DNA of 64,000 nt. Origin: Gammaproteobacteria bacterium (GTDB lineage Bacteria > Pseudomonadota > Gammaproteobacteria > JAJFKO01). The stretch lies in contig JAJFKO010000035.1 in assembly GCA_021773175.1 (NCBI GenBank), forward strand, positions 62,001 through 126,000. The letters run 5' to 3'. Positions 26,199 to 35,470 of the stretch are shown piece after piece (the stretch's first letter is position 1; each line of letters opens with the position of its first letter). The notes beneath the pieces are model-generated. The model had not been told where the DNA came from and did no database searches. It was given only the letters and a program-made list of their open reading frames with translations. The translations under genes were made by a program, and so were the position numbers.

Positions 26199-27923
26199 CT
26201 AGGCAATATTTTTCTGCGGCATCTTTGTTACAGTTTTTTCGCGAATTTCTTTAAGCTTCTTTAATGCCGCTTCACGAGGTCCAAATAACATGACACGACC
26301 GTCTTGTAACCACAGTATCTTATCTGCAATTTCTAATAAAGCAGGTGTATGGGTTATGACAACAGCTGTAGTTGAGGCCTCTTTAGCTTTCTCTAATGCA
26401 TCAAGCAAAGCCACTTGCCCAGCTTCATCTAGATGAGCATTTGGTTCATCTAATACTAATAATGTAGGGTCATTATAAAATGCTCGAGCCAACGCAACTC
26501 GTTGTTTCTGGCCTCCTGATAACGTACCTCCTTGGCTAGTAATCATCGTTTCATAACCGTTTTGTAATTGTAATATCATTTCATGACAGCCCGCATGCTT
26601 GGCGGCAGTTACAATAGCTTCAGGATTAGCTGCACCCATTCGCGCAATATTTTCTTTTATCGTGCCGGTAAATAATTCGGTATTTTGTGGTTGATACCCA
26701 ACATATTGTCCAAACTCCTCACGATCCCAAGCAAAAACATTAGCACCATCTAAACGAACAATACCTGCTGATGCTGCTTGTACGCCAATAATGTGTTTAG
26801 CCAAGGTCGTTTTACCTGCTGCTGATGGGCCAATTAAAGCAAGAATTTCACCTGGCTGTAGTCGAAAAGAAATATTTTCCAATACGGGCTTATTTCTACC
26901 GGGTACGACATAGGAAAGTGCTTCAACACTTAATAGACCTTTAGGAACAGGTAGACTCATCGCCTCTGAACGTAGCTCGGCATTAGCAAAATATATTTTA
27001 AGTCGGTTATAAGATTGGCGTGCATTTAACATTTGCAACCAACCACTTAACGCTTGTTCTACCGGTGCAAGTGCGCGTGATAATAAAATGGTGCCGGCAA
27101 TCATACCACCTGGCGTTAATTGATTGATAAGCACTAAATAAGCGCCAACACCAAGCATGAGAATTTGAAATGTTAATCGAAAAAACTTTGATAAACCTAA
27201 AATAATACCACTGCGCCTTGCTGCTTGAGCTTGCACTGTTAGTAACTCTTCATTGCGTTCATACCAGGTATTAATGATTGCAGGCATCATGCCCATTGCT
27301 TGAATAATTTCAGCATTGCGTAAAGTCGCATTGGTATAAAGCTGGCTGGCAATGGATGCTTCGCTGACTTTTGCTTGTAATTTGCGGGTGGTATATTCAT
27401 TGAGAATAGCTAATGCAAAGAGTATAACGGCTCCGAGTAAAGCTACAAAACCAAGTAATGGGTGGACTAAGAATATGGCAATAATGAAAATGGGTACCCA
27501 GGGAGCATCGAACAATATCATTAGCGCAGGACTTGCGAGAAAAGCGCGAACATGCATAACATCACGTAATGATTGTGAGGCAAAATCATTGCCTTGTAAG
27601 ATTTCATCTGGACAACGTTGTAGTGCTGCTGTACCGACTTTACGATCGAACCAATGACTGACATGTAACATGATGCGGTTACGCATTATATCAAGCAAAG
27701 CGAGAACGAGTAAGCCTGCGACAGCAATGATTGTTAAGTAGATCAGAGTATCATAACTAAAACTTGGTAAGACACGATCAAAGATTTGTAGCATGTAGAT
27801 GGGAACAATAAGATAAAGCAAATTAATGAAAAAACTAAAAATAGCGACATAGATAAAGGCTTTCTTACAAGCGGCTAATGTTGACTTAAGGAAACTTGAG
27901 TTCATTAGTTGGCTTTGTTGCAT
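26199..27923 (-). CDS. Type I secretion ABC transporter (PrtD-like permease/ATPase)
   Basis: 574 residues. An N-terminal membrane domain with about six helices, without a C39 peptidase domain, then an ATPase with Walker A GPSAAGKTTLAKH, signature LSGGQKQRVALARA and Walker B LLVLDEP. PrtD/HasD-type exporters send unprocessed C-terminal-signal substrates such as RTX proteins, proteases or adhesins. No clear RTX substrate with glycine-rich nonapeptides is found in the window. Confidence 0.93.
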   Translation of the reverse strand: MQQSQLMNSSFLKSTLAACKKAFIYVAIFSFFINLLYLIVPIYMLQIFDRVLPSFSYDTLIYLTIIAVAGLLVLALLDIMRNRIMLHVSHWFDRKVGTAALQRCPDEILQGNDFASQSLRDVMHVRAFLASPALMILFDAPWVPIFIIAIFLVHPLLGFVALLGAVILFALAILNEYTTRKLQAKVSEASIASQLYTNATLRNAEIIQAMGMMPAIINTWYERNEELLTVQAQAARRSGIILGLSKFFRLTFQILMLGVGAYLVLINQLTPGGMIAGTILLSRALAPVEQALSGWLQMLNARQSYNRLKIYFANAELRSEAMSLPVPKGLLSVEALSYVVPGRNKPVLENISFRLQPGEILALIGPSAAGKTTLAKHIIGVQAASAGIVRLDGANVFAWDREEFGQYVGYQPQNTELFTGTIKENIARMGAANPEAIVTAAKHAGCHEMILQLQNGYETMITSQGGTLSGGQKQRVALARAFYNDPTLLVLDEPNAHLDEAGQVALLDALEKAKEASTTAVVITHTPALLEIADKILWLQDGRVMLFGPREAALKKLKEIREKTVTKMPQKNIA

Positions 27924-28014
27924 GATTCATCCTTGAAAAGCATTGATATTACAGAATATATTGATTTAACTATAGCATTATTCTGACGTCAAAGATAAGT
28001 CTTGTTAACACTTA

Positions 28015-28800
28015 TCAAGCTTGACGAATTGGATGAATAATTTGCAACATGGCTTTTAATAATTTAATGGGGGCTGCGACGATTTCCTCAGTAAACAAAT
28101 AATCATGACCACCTTGCATGTTACTAATTGCGCCACCCGCTTCTTGAACGAGTAAACTGCCGGCAGCAACATCCCAGGGCTTCAAACCAAGTTCAAAGAA
28201 ACCATCAAGACGTCCAGCAGCAACATAAGATAGGTCAAGAGAAGCTGAACCTGCGCGACGAATACTCGATGCATGTTGATAAAATTCAGTAAGCATGGCC
28301 AAGTAGTGCTGCATAGCTTGTTCATCACGTCGATTAATACCCGTACCTAAGAAGGCATTGTCTAGAGCTTTGATTGCTGAAACGCGAATACGGCGATCAT
28401 TTAAAAATGCACCGCGGCCACGGCTGGCATGAAATAATTCATCACGAAGTGGGTCATAGACTAAACCATGTTCAATAATGCCTTCTTTCTCAATACCAAT
28501 GGATATAGCAAAATGTGGAAAACCATGGATAAAATTGCTGGTGCCATCAAGTGGATCAATAATCCATGTATATTCGCTACCACTGTGTTCACCTGATTCT
28601 TCAGCTAAAATGGCATGGTCAGGGTAACGTGTTTGAATCGCTTCAATAATGATACTTTCTGATTGGCGATCGATATCGGTAACATAATCAAATCGCTGCT
28701 TTTCTTCAACATTAATACGATCGAGTCGATCCACGGCTTTACTCATTACACTTCCAGCTTTACGAGCAGCTTGAAAGGCAGTATTTAGAAACGGATGCAT
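28015..28800 (-). CDS. suhB: Inositol-1-monophosphatase family protein
   Basis: 261 residues. Metal site motifs DYVTDIDRQSE, AEESGEHSG, IDPLDGTSNFIHGFPHF and the C-terminal KPWDVAAGSLLVQEAGG. SuhB hydrolyses inositol monophosphate and in E. coli also supports rRNA transcription antitermination. Divergent from trmJ with 161 bp between, the common gammaproteobacterial arrangement. Confidence 0.95.
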   Translation of the reverse strand: MHPFLNTAFQAARKAGSVMSKAVDRLDRINVEEKQRFDYVTDIDRQSESIIIEAIQTRYPDHAILAEESGEHSGSEYTWIIDPLDGTSNFIHGFPHFAISIGIEKEGIIEHGLVYDPLRDELFHASRGRGAFLNDRRIRVSAIKALDNAFLGTGINRRDEQAMQHYLAMLTEFYQHASSIRRAGSASLDLSYVAAGRLDGFFELGLKPWDVAAGSLLVQEAGGAISNMQGGHDYLFTEEIVAAPIKLLKAMLQIIHPIRQA

Positions 28801-28961
28801 AAGTATAAAATCCTAAATATCAATTGAATGGGCGCAAGAATACCAGAATTATGTCAAATATGGTATACCCGTAGCCCGCTTCATTAATAGGTTTGTATCT
28901 TGAAGTACGCTGACTATCGCTTATAATCGTTGCCTATTTAAGCAGAGTAAATGAGATAAGC

Positions 28962-29681
28962 ATGAACTTGGAAAATATCCGTGTTGTTTTAATCGAAACA
29001 TCCCATCCAGGAAATATTGGTGCCACTGCGCGAGCCATGAAAAACATGGGCTTGAAAGAGCTTGTTTTAGTCAATCCAAAATATTTCCCGCATGATAATG
29101 CTACTGAGCGGGCAGGGGGCGCTGATGACATACTTGCCAATGCGCTTATTGTCGATGATTTGAAAACGGCTATTGCAGATTGTGAGCTGGTTATGGGAAC
29201 TAGTGCGCGAGAACGTTCTTTGCCTTGGCCGTCCTGTGATCCAAGACAAGCCGCTGAAAAAATTTCCCCTGTTTCTCATCAAGCTAACGTTGCTCTTGTG
29301 TTTGGGCGTGAGCGGACTGGGTTGTTCAATGAAGAATTACATGTTTGCCATTGGCATATCATCATTCCAACCAATTCAGAATATAGCTCACTAAATTTAG
29401 CCGCAGCGGTACAAGTGATTTGTTATGAATTACGCATGACAGACATGATAACAATTCCATTACAAGAACAATTTGAATGGGCGACAGCTGATGAGATGCA
29501 AGCATTCTATTGTGAATTGGAAAAAGTGTTAACGCATATAAAGTTTTATAAGCCGGAACTACCTCGGCAATTATTGCCACGCATGCAGCGCTTATTTAAT
29601 CGAGCGCGTCTAGAAAAGAATGAAATGACATTACTGCGTGGGATCTTTGCTAAAATATTAAGAACAACGGTTAACTATTAA
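28962..29681 (+). CDS. trmJ: tRNA (cytidine/uridine-2'-O)-methyltransferase TrmJ
   Basis: 239 residues. SPOUT fold with IETSHPGNIGATARAMKNMG, LVFGRERTGLFNEEL and the knot motif IPTNSEYSSLNLAAAVQ. It methylates the 2'-O of nucleotide 32 in the tRNA anticodon loop. It is followed directly by iscS; iscR, normally between them, is missing. Confidence 0.95.
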   Translation: MNLENIRVVLIETSHPGNIGATARAMKNMGLKELVLVNPKYFPHDNATERAGGADDILANALIVDDLKTAIADCELVMGTSARERSLPWPSCDPRQAAEKISPVSHQANVALVFGRERTGLFNEELHVCHWHIIIPTNSEYSSLNLAAAVQVICYELRMTDMITIPLQEQFEWATADEMQAFYCELEKVLTHIKFYKPELPRQLLPRMQRLFNRARLEKNEMTLLRGIFAKILRTTVNY

Positions 29682-29720
29682 ATAAGTATGGAACTTAGAG
29701 TGTATGGAAGTATTAAAGAA

Positions 29721-30881
29721 ATGAAAAAACCAGTTTATTTAGATTATGCTGCGACAACGCCTGTTGATCCGCGTGTGGCGGCAAAAATGCAAGAATGCTT
29801 AACGCTGGATGGTTGTTTTGGTAATCCAGCATCAACAAGCCATTGTTATGGTTTCTTAGCGAAGCAAGCGGTAGAAAATGCTCGTCAGCAAGTGGCAGAG
29901 TTAATCAATGCGAGCCCACAAGAAATTATTTGGACTTCTGGAGCCACTGAATCAGATAATTTAGCGATCCAAGGTGTTGCTAATTTCTATAAAGATAAAG
30001 GTCGACACATTATTACTTGCCAAACTGAGCATAAAGCCGTTTTAGATACGTGCCATTTTTTACAAAAACAGGGTTTTGATGTTACTTTTTTGAAGCCACA
30101 AAAAAATGGTGTTATTAATTTAGATGAATTAAAAGCAGCAATTCAAGCTGACACAATTCTAGTTTCAATTATGCATGTTAATAATGAAACTGGCGTTGTT
30201 CAGGATATCGAAAAGATCGGTGAAATTTGCCGACAACACAAAATTTTCTTTCATGTTGATGCCGCTCAAGGTGCTGGTAAATTACCACTAGATATGCAGA
30301 AAATGCCGATCGATTTACTTTCTATTTCTGCCCATAAAATTTATGGGCCTAAAGGTATTGGTGTTTTGTATGTTCGCAACAAACCGAAAGTGCGATTACA
30401 GGCATTAATTCATGGCGGCGGTCATGAACACGGTTTACGTTCAGGCACATTAGCGACCCACCAAATTGTTGGCATGGGAGAAGCCTGTGCATTGGCTTCT
30501 CTCTCATTAGATGATGAATTTCAGCGTATTCTCGCTTTACGTAAGAGCTTGCTTACTAAATTAGATGTTTTATCTGGAGTAACATTAAATGGCGATGCTA
30601 AGCAATGTTGGCCAGGAACATTGAGCCTTAGCTTCGAGAAAATTGATGGTGATGCGCTATTAATGGCATTAGAGGGCTTAGCTGTATCATTAGGTTCGGC
30701 TTGTACCTCTGCAATGATTGAAAGTTCTTTTGTTTTACGCGCTATGGGGGTGGCAGAAAATTTAGCACATGGTACAATCCGCTTGTCAATTGGCAGGTTT
30801 ACTGATGCCGAGCAAATTGATTATGCTGCAGATCAGATAATTGAACATATAACCAAGCTACGCAATATGGCTCCAGACTGA
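29721..30881 (+). CDS. iscS: Cysteine desulfurase
   Basis: 386 residues from ATG 29721, chosen because GGAAG (29706-29710) is 10 nt upstream and [16 protein letters not shown] matches the usual IscS start; the in-frame ATG at 29688 has no ribosome site. PLP-Lys in [12 protein letters not shown], and the mobile-loop Cys in [19 protein letters not shown] is intact. It transfers sulfur from cysteine to Fe-S scaffolds and tRNA thiolation enzymes. Next gene is an IscU-like protein; no iscA, hscBA or fdx follow. Confidence 0.95.
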   Translation: MKKPVYLDYAATTPVDPRVAAKMQECLTLDGCFGNPASTSHCYGFLAKQAVENARQQVAELINASPQEIIWTSGATESDNLAIQGVANFYKDKGRHIITCQTEHKAVLDTCHFLQKQGFDVTFLKPQKNGVINLDELKAAIQADTILVSIMHVNNETGVVQDIEKIGEICRQHKIFFHVDAAQGAGKLPLDMQKMPIDLLSISAHKIYGPKGIGVLYVRNKPKVRLQALIHGGGHEHGLRSGTLATHQIVGMGEACALASLSLDDEFQRILALRKSLLTKLDVLSGVTLNGDAKQCWPGTLSLSFEKIDGDALLMALEGLAVSLGSACTSAMIESSFVLRAMGVAENLAHGTIRLSIGRFTDAEQIDYAADQIIEHITKLRNMAPD

Positions 30882-30894
30882 GGGTATACTTAAA

Positions 30895-31281
30895 ATGATG
30901 CATCCTAATGAAAAAATTAAAGACCATTACTTTCAGGCACGCAATGTTGGTAAGTTTACTGATGAACAAGATAATCTTGTGACTGGTAGGATGGGATGTT
31001 ATGCCGATGGCTTAGTCATGCAGATTCAATTACGCCTAAATTCCAATGATGAAATTGCTGATGCAAAGTATCAAGTGTTTGGTTCTGCTGCAGCCATTGC
31101 CTGTTGTTCTTTATTAACAGAATTAGTTATCGGTAAAACCATCGAAGCAGCTCAGGCATTTAATAGTTACGATTTAATTAGCACACTAGAATTACGTCCA
31201 GAGCAGCAAAATTGTGCAATGTTAGCTGAAGATACTTTGCATGCAGCTCTGGCAAAAATCACGGAGCAGCAAATAACATAG
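30895..31281 (+). CDS. IscU-like scaffold protein lacking two of three cluster cysteines
   Basis: 128 residues, clear IscU/NifU-N alignment along the whole length (DHYFQARNVGKF, AAIACCSLLTELVIGK, ALTITE-like C terminus). By alignment with E. coli IscU, Cys37 is Asp38 here, Asp39 is Leu40 and Cys63 is Ser64; only Cys106 is kept (C107 in QQNCAMLAED). Other cysteines sit at 35, 70 and 71. A standard 2Fe-2S cluster would therefore not be held in the normal way. It lies 13 bp after iscS, so the partnership is retained. It may be a sulfur acceptor or a regulatory scaffold, or a different ligand set may be used; a second, true IscU or SUF system elsewhere is likely. Confidence 0.85.
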   Translation: MMHPNEKIKDHYFQARNVGKFTDEQDNLVTGRMGCYADGLVMQIQLRLNSNDEIADAKYQVFGSAAAIACCSLLTELVIGKTIEAAQAFNSYDLISTLELRPEQQNCAMLAEDTLHAALAKITEQQIT

Positions 31282-31343
31282 TGTATTCTTTTTGAACTGA
31301 GCTAAATGTTAACACTCTGTTTTATCGTGATTTTTTTTGTTTT

Positions 31344-31387
31344 CATAAGCTTTCCTTAAGCTTTCCTTAAGCTTTGCGGCGTAAATT
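31344..31387 (+). promoter_or_regulatory. PmrA-type box and promoter of the 707-residue gene
   Basis: Three hexamers at an 11-bp period: CATAAG (31344-31349), CTTAAG (31355-31360) and CTTAAG (31366-31371), each separated by CTTTC. After exactly 10 bp comes TAAATT (31382-31387) as a -10. YTTAAK-N5-YTTAAK is the PmrA box of enteric bacteria, and PmrA controls Dot/Icm effectors in Legionella and Coxiella. The site is 66 bp before the ATG. Confidence 0.7.
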
Positions 31388-31436
31388 ACTCCACATTTCC
31401 TAAGTATATTTCGAAAATTATAGAGGTTAGAAGATT

Positions 31437-33560
31437 ATGGCAGATAAAGAGCCTATTAGAGTTAATGTCAAAGACAATCATGAATTTCAATCATACCAAC
31501 GCCACGCTAACGAGCATTTCTGGGCGCTCAATTGGGCTGACCTAAAAGGTAAATCCTTTTTTCATTTTTTCTTAAACCGTAACGGCGGCTTAGGCCATAT
31601 CATTAGCCCAAGAATAGATTGGTTCTGGCGTAACTTTAATCCTTTTCATCAATATTATGCTACTCGCAACGTTGATATTGAAGTTGTAGCTGATGATGTG
31701 CCTTCTGCGACTAAAGAGAAAGAGGCCGCTAGTGCTCCCGCTCCGCATGATGCCGATGCCGATGCCGCTGATCTGCGCTCCGTAGCTAGCGCTTCTGGAG
31801 GAGATAGGTCTTTCACTCTGAGAGAGGACGGTGGTATTGATAATGGCAGAGCTAGAATTACCTCGAAAACGCCTTTTTCTTCTTATGAGAATACAGTACA
31901 ACGCCGATTACTTGATAAAAAAGGACGTTATTTACTTCGGGGTCATAGCTTCGGTGATATTTGGGCGCCAAAGTCTGAGACTAGTGTTTATTATACCTTT
32001 GCAGGAATGTTTAACTTCGGCTCTTGGGGTACTTATGCCAAAACAGGTTATTATTCGCGATATGGAGGCGATCTCCTGCATAATGTTGCCAAGAGGAAAG
32101 ATCGAGACTTTCTAGAAAGTCATGATGATCTAAAACCTTATAATGATGATTATGCCGAGAATGCAGGCACAGATTATATTGCTTTTATACCAAGAGCGAT
32201 TTGGTATGCTCTATATAAAGCGGGTCCTTCAGCTTTAGTTCTTCGAACACTCTGGGGATTGGCTCGAACCAGTGGGCATGTCGTTAAATCAACAATACGT
32301 GACTCGATACATTTAGCATGGTGGTTATTACGTGCTATAGCTAAAGTTGGCGTTGCATTACCTTTGTTGCCTGTGGCTGGTATTGTTGCTTTTCTGAATG
32401 CACGTATACTCGATCAGCGAACTGCACCAGCAGAAAAAACATTTGGTAGAGTGATGGATTGGATTTTCTGGGGTTTAGATAACATTACCGGAGAATCTAT
32501 TAATAATGTAAATAGCACTGTAGTAAAAGCATTAACATCTTTATGGCGTAAGATTGACTTAGAAAATCCAGTTCCTTACTTACAAGGTCCTGCGGCTTTT
32601 CTTATTGCTACGGCGATAAGCTATGGTGTTTCATGGGGATTATTCTTCTCGCCTATCACTGTACCTGCTGTGAGTATTTCTCTTTTTGGTTTAGCGACAA
32701 TTAGTATTTCATCATACATTATGACCAATTTAGCTTGGTATGCTGTTGGTGTCGCTGTTACGAGAATTGCGGAACCTATTCTCAGTACAACATTTGAGGT
32801 GGTTGCGCAAATATCTAGAAAACTATCCTTAAATCTATCATCCTCACCATTTGGTTTACTTAATAGAGCGTATGAGAAAATAAAATATTCACAGGCAATT
32901 TTAGGGCGTGCGCGTGGTATTAAAGATTGGGCAAGAAAGACTTTTGGGCGCCAACGCTTCCCTGGTGCGGATGAAGATGATCTTATTATCGAGCATATAA
33001 AGCTTGGAGAAATGGATTATCGAACAAAACTCAAAGCAGGAGAAGGCTCAAGATACCCAGATGAAATGCGCGAACTGATTAGGGGTGTCAATGCCGGCAC
33101 AAGACTAATATCACCGTTGAATCAAGGGGCTCTCGAAACAGTTATGAATACTGTAGCGACAGGACAAGTCAGGGTTGATACGACCAAAGCTATTCTTGGA
33201 TTTATTGTTGAACAGCCTGAAAGAGATTTTGATTTGCATACGAGTGCAGCAAGGACAACAGCTTCTGTCTATCGAACACAGAATCAGAGAAAAACAGTAA
33301 GAGCTAAAGAAACCTTTGTACCTGGACCGGCAACGGTTGAAAATGGTAAAACTATTGCCGAACTATTTTCAGCTGGCCCTGAAAATAATGGTGTTAAGAC
33401 AAGATTTATGACGAGAGTACAGTATGGTGCAACACTTTTTGCTCGAGGTTCTCACATAACGGACGATCGCGTTCTTCGTAAACAAGCTGCTGAAAAAGTT
33501 GAAATGGTTATTAAACCAGAAAAGTCGCGTCCTGCAATTCATGTGGCTCGAGTGGCATAA
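31437..33560 (+). CDS. 707-residue membrane-inserted protein, effector candidate, unknown function
   Basis: No family recognised. N-terminal ~85 residues are soluble with aromatic-rich HFFLNRNGGLGH; an acidic/Ala low-complexity linker (DADADAADLRSVASASGG) follows at ~100-118. Two hydrophobic blocks at residues ~290-323 and ~383-445 could form 4-5 membrane helices. The C-terminal ~220 residues are soluble and basic. There is no N-terminal signal peptide, so an internal membrane insertion after delivery, or an inner-membrane location, is possible. The PmrA-type promoter and monocistronic setting suggest a Dot/Icm substrate. That is inference. Confidence 0.75.
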   Translation: MADKEPIRVNVKDNHEFQSYQRHANEHFWALNWADLKGKSFFHFFLNRNGGLGHIISPRIDWFWRNFNPFHQYYATRNVDIEVVADDVPSATKEKEAASAPAPHDADADAADLRSVASASGGDRSFTLREDGGIDNGRARITSKTPFSSYENTVQRRLLDKKGRYLLRGHSFGDIWAPKSETSVYYTFAGMFNFGSWGTYAKTGYYSRYGGDLLHNVAKRKDRDFLESHDDLKPYNDDYAENAGTDYIAFIPRAIWYALYKAGPSALVLRTLWGLARTSGHVVKSTIRDSIHLAWWLLRAIAKVGVALPLLPVAGIVAFLNARILDQRTAPAEKTFGRVMDWIFWGLDNITGESINNVNSTVVKALTSLWRKIDLENPVPYLQGPAAFLIATAISYGVSWGLFFSPITVPAVSISLFGLATISISSYIMTNLAWYAVGVAVTRIAEPILSTTFEVVAQISRKLSLNLSSSPFGLLNRAYEKIKYSQAILGRARGIKDWARKTFGRQRFPGADEDDLIIEHIKLGEMDYRTKLKAGEGSRYPDEMRELIRGVNAGTRLISPLNQGALETVMNTVATGQVRVDTTKAILGFIVEQPERDFDLHTSAARTTASVYRTQNQRKTVRAKETFVPGPATVENGKTIAELFSAGPENNGVKTRFMTRVQYGATLFARGSHITDDRVLRKQAAEKVEMVIKPEKSRPAIHVARVA

Positions 33561-33586
33561 GCTAATTTAGCGCGAAGTGATAAAGG

Positions 33587-33627
33587 AGCGACTTAAATAT
33601 GTTTCTGAAGAAAATATTTAAGTCGCT
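33587..33627. terminator. Bidirectional hairpin between convergent genes
   Basis: A 14-bp perfect stem, AGCGACTTAAATAT (33587-33600) against ATATTTAAGTCGCT (33614-33627), with a 13-nt loop, followed by TTTG. It lies between the stop of the 707-residue gene and the end of the lipoprotein gene on the other strand. Confidence 0.6.
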
Positions 33628-33648
33628 TTGAATTCGTCGCTTTATGTT

Positions 33649-34182
33649 CTATTCTTTTGGGATAGGCTTATCATCTTCAGGAGGCGGTGCAGCATAGGGA
33701 TTATCAATTATTGCTGACTTACTAAATGGACAACGTGCGGGATTATCTGTAACACAATTTACGATTACTGCACCGTTACCTTTCATGTTTGATTCATTCC
33801 AAGAACCTTCAGATGGTTGCTGAATAAAACGGTTAGTTTGTAACGTAATTGGAAAGTCATCATGGTTGCCTTTATAGATACAAATCACTTTCCCATTCCT
33901 AATTCCTTGCCACTGAGCTCCTTCGAATGTCACGATGCGATTGGAAAATGAAGGGTTATGACTACCCCAGCCTCCAGGGCCATACCACTCGAGTTTTACT
34001 TTGACAAGTTGAGTTACTTTGGGACAGTAAGATGTCTCTTTTGGCGCTAAGACTTTAGGTTTGACGACGACAACTTTTTTAGCAATTTCTTTTTTTGCTG
34101 GTTGCTGACTGCAAGCAATCAATGCATATGAAAGAGCAATAAGTCCAATAAAAACAATAATATTTTTGCTAATATTACGCAT
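33649..34182 (-). CDS. DUF3757 / EirA-like lipoprotein
   Basis: 177 residues with a signal peptide ending in the lipobox ALIAC. The mature part starts after a Lys/Pro linker with YCPKVTQLVKVKLEWYGPGG and has GAQWQGIRNGKVICIYKG, four cysteines in all, ending NPARCPF. This resembles DUF3757 proteins and the EirA protein, which is linked to the type IVB secretion system of Coxiella; the resemblance is from memory, not a search. Lies 25 bp after the Hpt gene on the same strand. Confidence 0.6.
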   Translation of the reverse strand: MRNISKNIIVFIGLIALSYALIACSQQPAKKEIAKKVVVVKPKVLAPKETSYCPKVTQLVKVKLEWYGPGGWGSHNPSFSNRIVTFEGAQWQGIRNGKVICIYKGNHDDFPITLQTNRFIQQPSEGSWNESNMKGNGAVIVNCVTDNPARCPFSKSAIIDNPYAAPPPEDDKPIPKE

Positions 34183-34207
34183 GCTTGTCTCTTATAATGA
34201 TTTTGGA

Positions 34208-34570
34208 TTAATTAATTTTATTATAGACGTTTAGAAAATTATTGATAGCATCCAATAATTTTTGTAGAGGCTGGCTTATATCATTGTCATTATGTGTTTG
34301 TTTTAAACAAGTTTGCAACTGATGACTAGCTTGTTCGAGTTCAGGAACGCCACAATAAGAAATTGAACCGAGAATAGCATGGTTTAATTCACGCAGACGT
34401 ATAATATCATTTTCTTTTTGAGCTTCTTGTATTTGTTGTTGCTCTTTACGTAGTTGATCAGAGAGCAATTCGAGCAATTGCTTTGCGAGCGATTCTTTAT
34501 TATTCGCCAATTTGAGACAGTGCTCCCAATCTATGATATTTTTTTGCTGATGGTTGCCTGAGGCCGTCAT
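34208..34570 (-). CDS. Hpt-domain (histidine phosphotransfer) protein
   Basis: 120 residues, almost entirely helical. The segment REQLNHAILGSISYCGVPEL-like (LRELNHAILGSISYCG) fits the Hpt active site, with the phospho-accepting His before a GxxxY/F pattern. Such proteins shuttle phosphate between hybrid kinases and response regulators; no kinase is encoded beside it. Predicted cytoplasmic, paired with the lipoprotein gene downstream. A divergent or structural four-helix protein is an alternative. Confidence 0.6.
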   Translation of the reverse strand: MTASGNHQQKNIIDWEHCLKLANNKESLAKQLLELLSDQLRKEQQQIQEAQKENDIIRLRELNHAILGSISYCGVPELEQASHQLQTCLKQTHNDNDISQPLQKLLDAINNFLNVYNKIN

Positions 34571-34809
34571 AAGATAGCATTCCCTGTCTTATTATTAGTC
34601 AATGCGTATCAGTTCTCATATCATCCTAAAAGAACGTATTGATGCATAAAGTCAGATATAAAATCCAATATGCCGGAATATTATATATATTGATGTTATT
34701 GTCTACATTTTCTTTGTATCAAATTGTAACATCTCATAAGATGCAACACATAGACTTTAATTAAAAGTGAATGATGATAAAATTTAGACCTGTCGGCGAA
34801 AATTTGACA

Positions 34810-35370
34810 TTATTTGCTTTGGGCCAGCTCTACCTCAATGTTAATACCATTGGTTAACATGTCGTATACCGGTGAGCGTTGCTGAGCAAGTCCCACAAGT
34901 TCAGCCTTAACATTATCAGGAAGGTTCCCCTTAATAGAGAAACTAACTGTTACCTTTTCGTAACCATTACGAATGCTATCATCTAAACCTAGAAAACCAC
35001 GTAAATCTAAATTGCCTTGAAATGTTGATTCGACTTCTTCAATTTCATAACCTCTTGCTGCCGCATGGTAAACTAATGATGTTGTTAAACAACCAGCCAA
35101 TGCCGCCAAGACGTACTCAACCGGATTAGCACCTTCATCAGAACCCAGTAACACCGGAGGTTCATCTTCATCAAACACAAACGTTTTTTTATGCTGATGT
35201 GTTTCACCGGCACCATAAAAATCACCGATGGTTGTTTTATTGTGGCCGCCATTCAGCCAGCGATTATTAGCGGTAAAGCGGAAGGTCGCAATATCAGGTT
35301 TATCTTCAATAACATGGATTGTTTCCATCAGTTGATCAACATCAACACCGTTTATAGTTTGGACTGACAT
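34810..35370 (-). CDS. OsmC-family protein with a single redox cysteine
   Basis: 186 residues, OsmC fold. The first conserved Cys is at C94 (LAALAGCLTTSLVYHA), but the second position, normally a CPV-type motif, reads RSPVYDML without Cys. Classical OsmC/Ohr enzymes reduce organic peroxides with two cysteines, so this protein probably lacks full peroxidase activity. It belongs to the YhfA-like/OsmC-broad group. It lies downstream of the Lrp-type gene on the same strand with 100 bp between. Confidence 0.85.
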   Translation of the reverse strand: MSVQTINGVDVDQLMETIHVIEDKPDIATFRFTANNRWLNGGHNKTTIGDFYGAGETHQHKKTFVFDEDEPPVLLGSDEGANPVEYVLAALAGCLTTSLVYHAAARGYEIEEVESTFQGNLDLRGFLGLDDSIRNGYEKVTVSFSIKGNLPDNVKAELVGLAQQRSPVYDMLTNGINIEVELAQSK

Positions 35371-35470
35371 TTTACTGACTCCTTGTCTTATTATTCGTAA
35401 TTTTAGTATAGCTGTTAATATTAGGAATTGAGGCGGAAGAAGTGTAGGACCTGTAACTTAGGTGCTTTAT

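Noticed and set aside
29688-29720. Upstream ATG of iscS as the true start
   Set aside because: No ribosome site upstream, and it adds 11 residues absent from IscS; ATG 29721 has GGAAG at the right distance.
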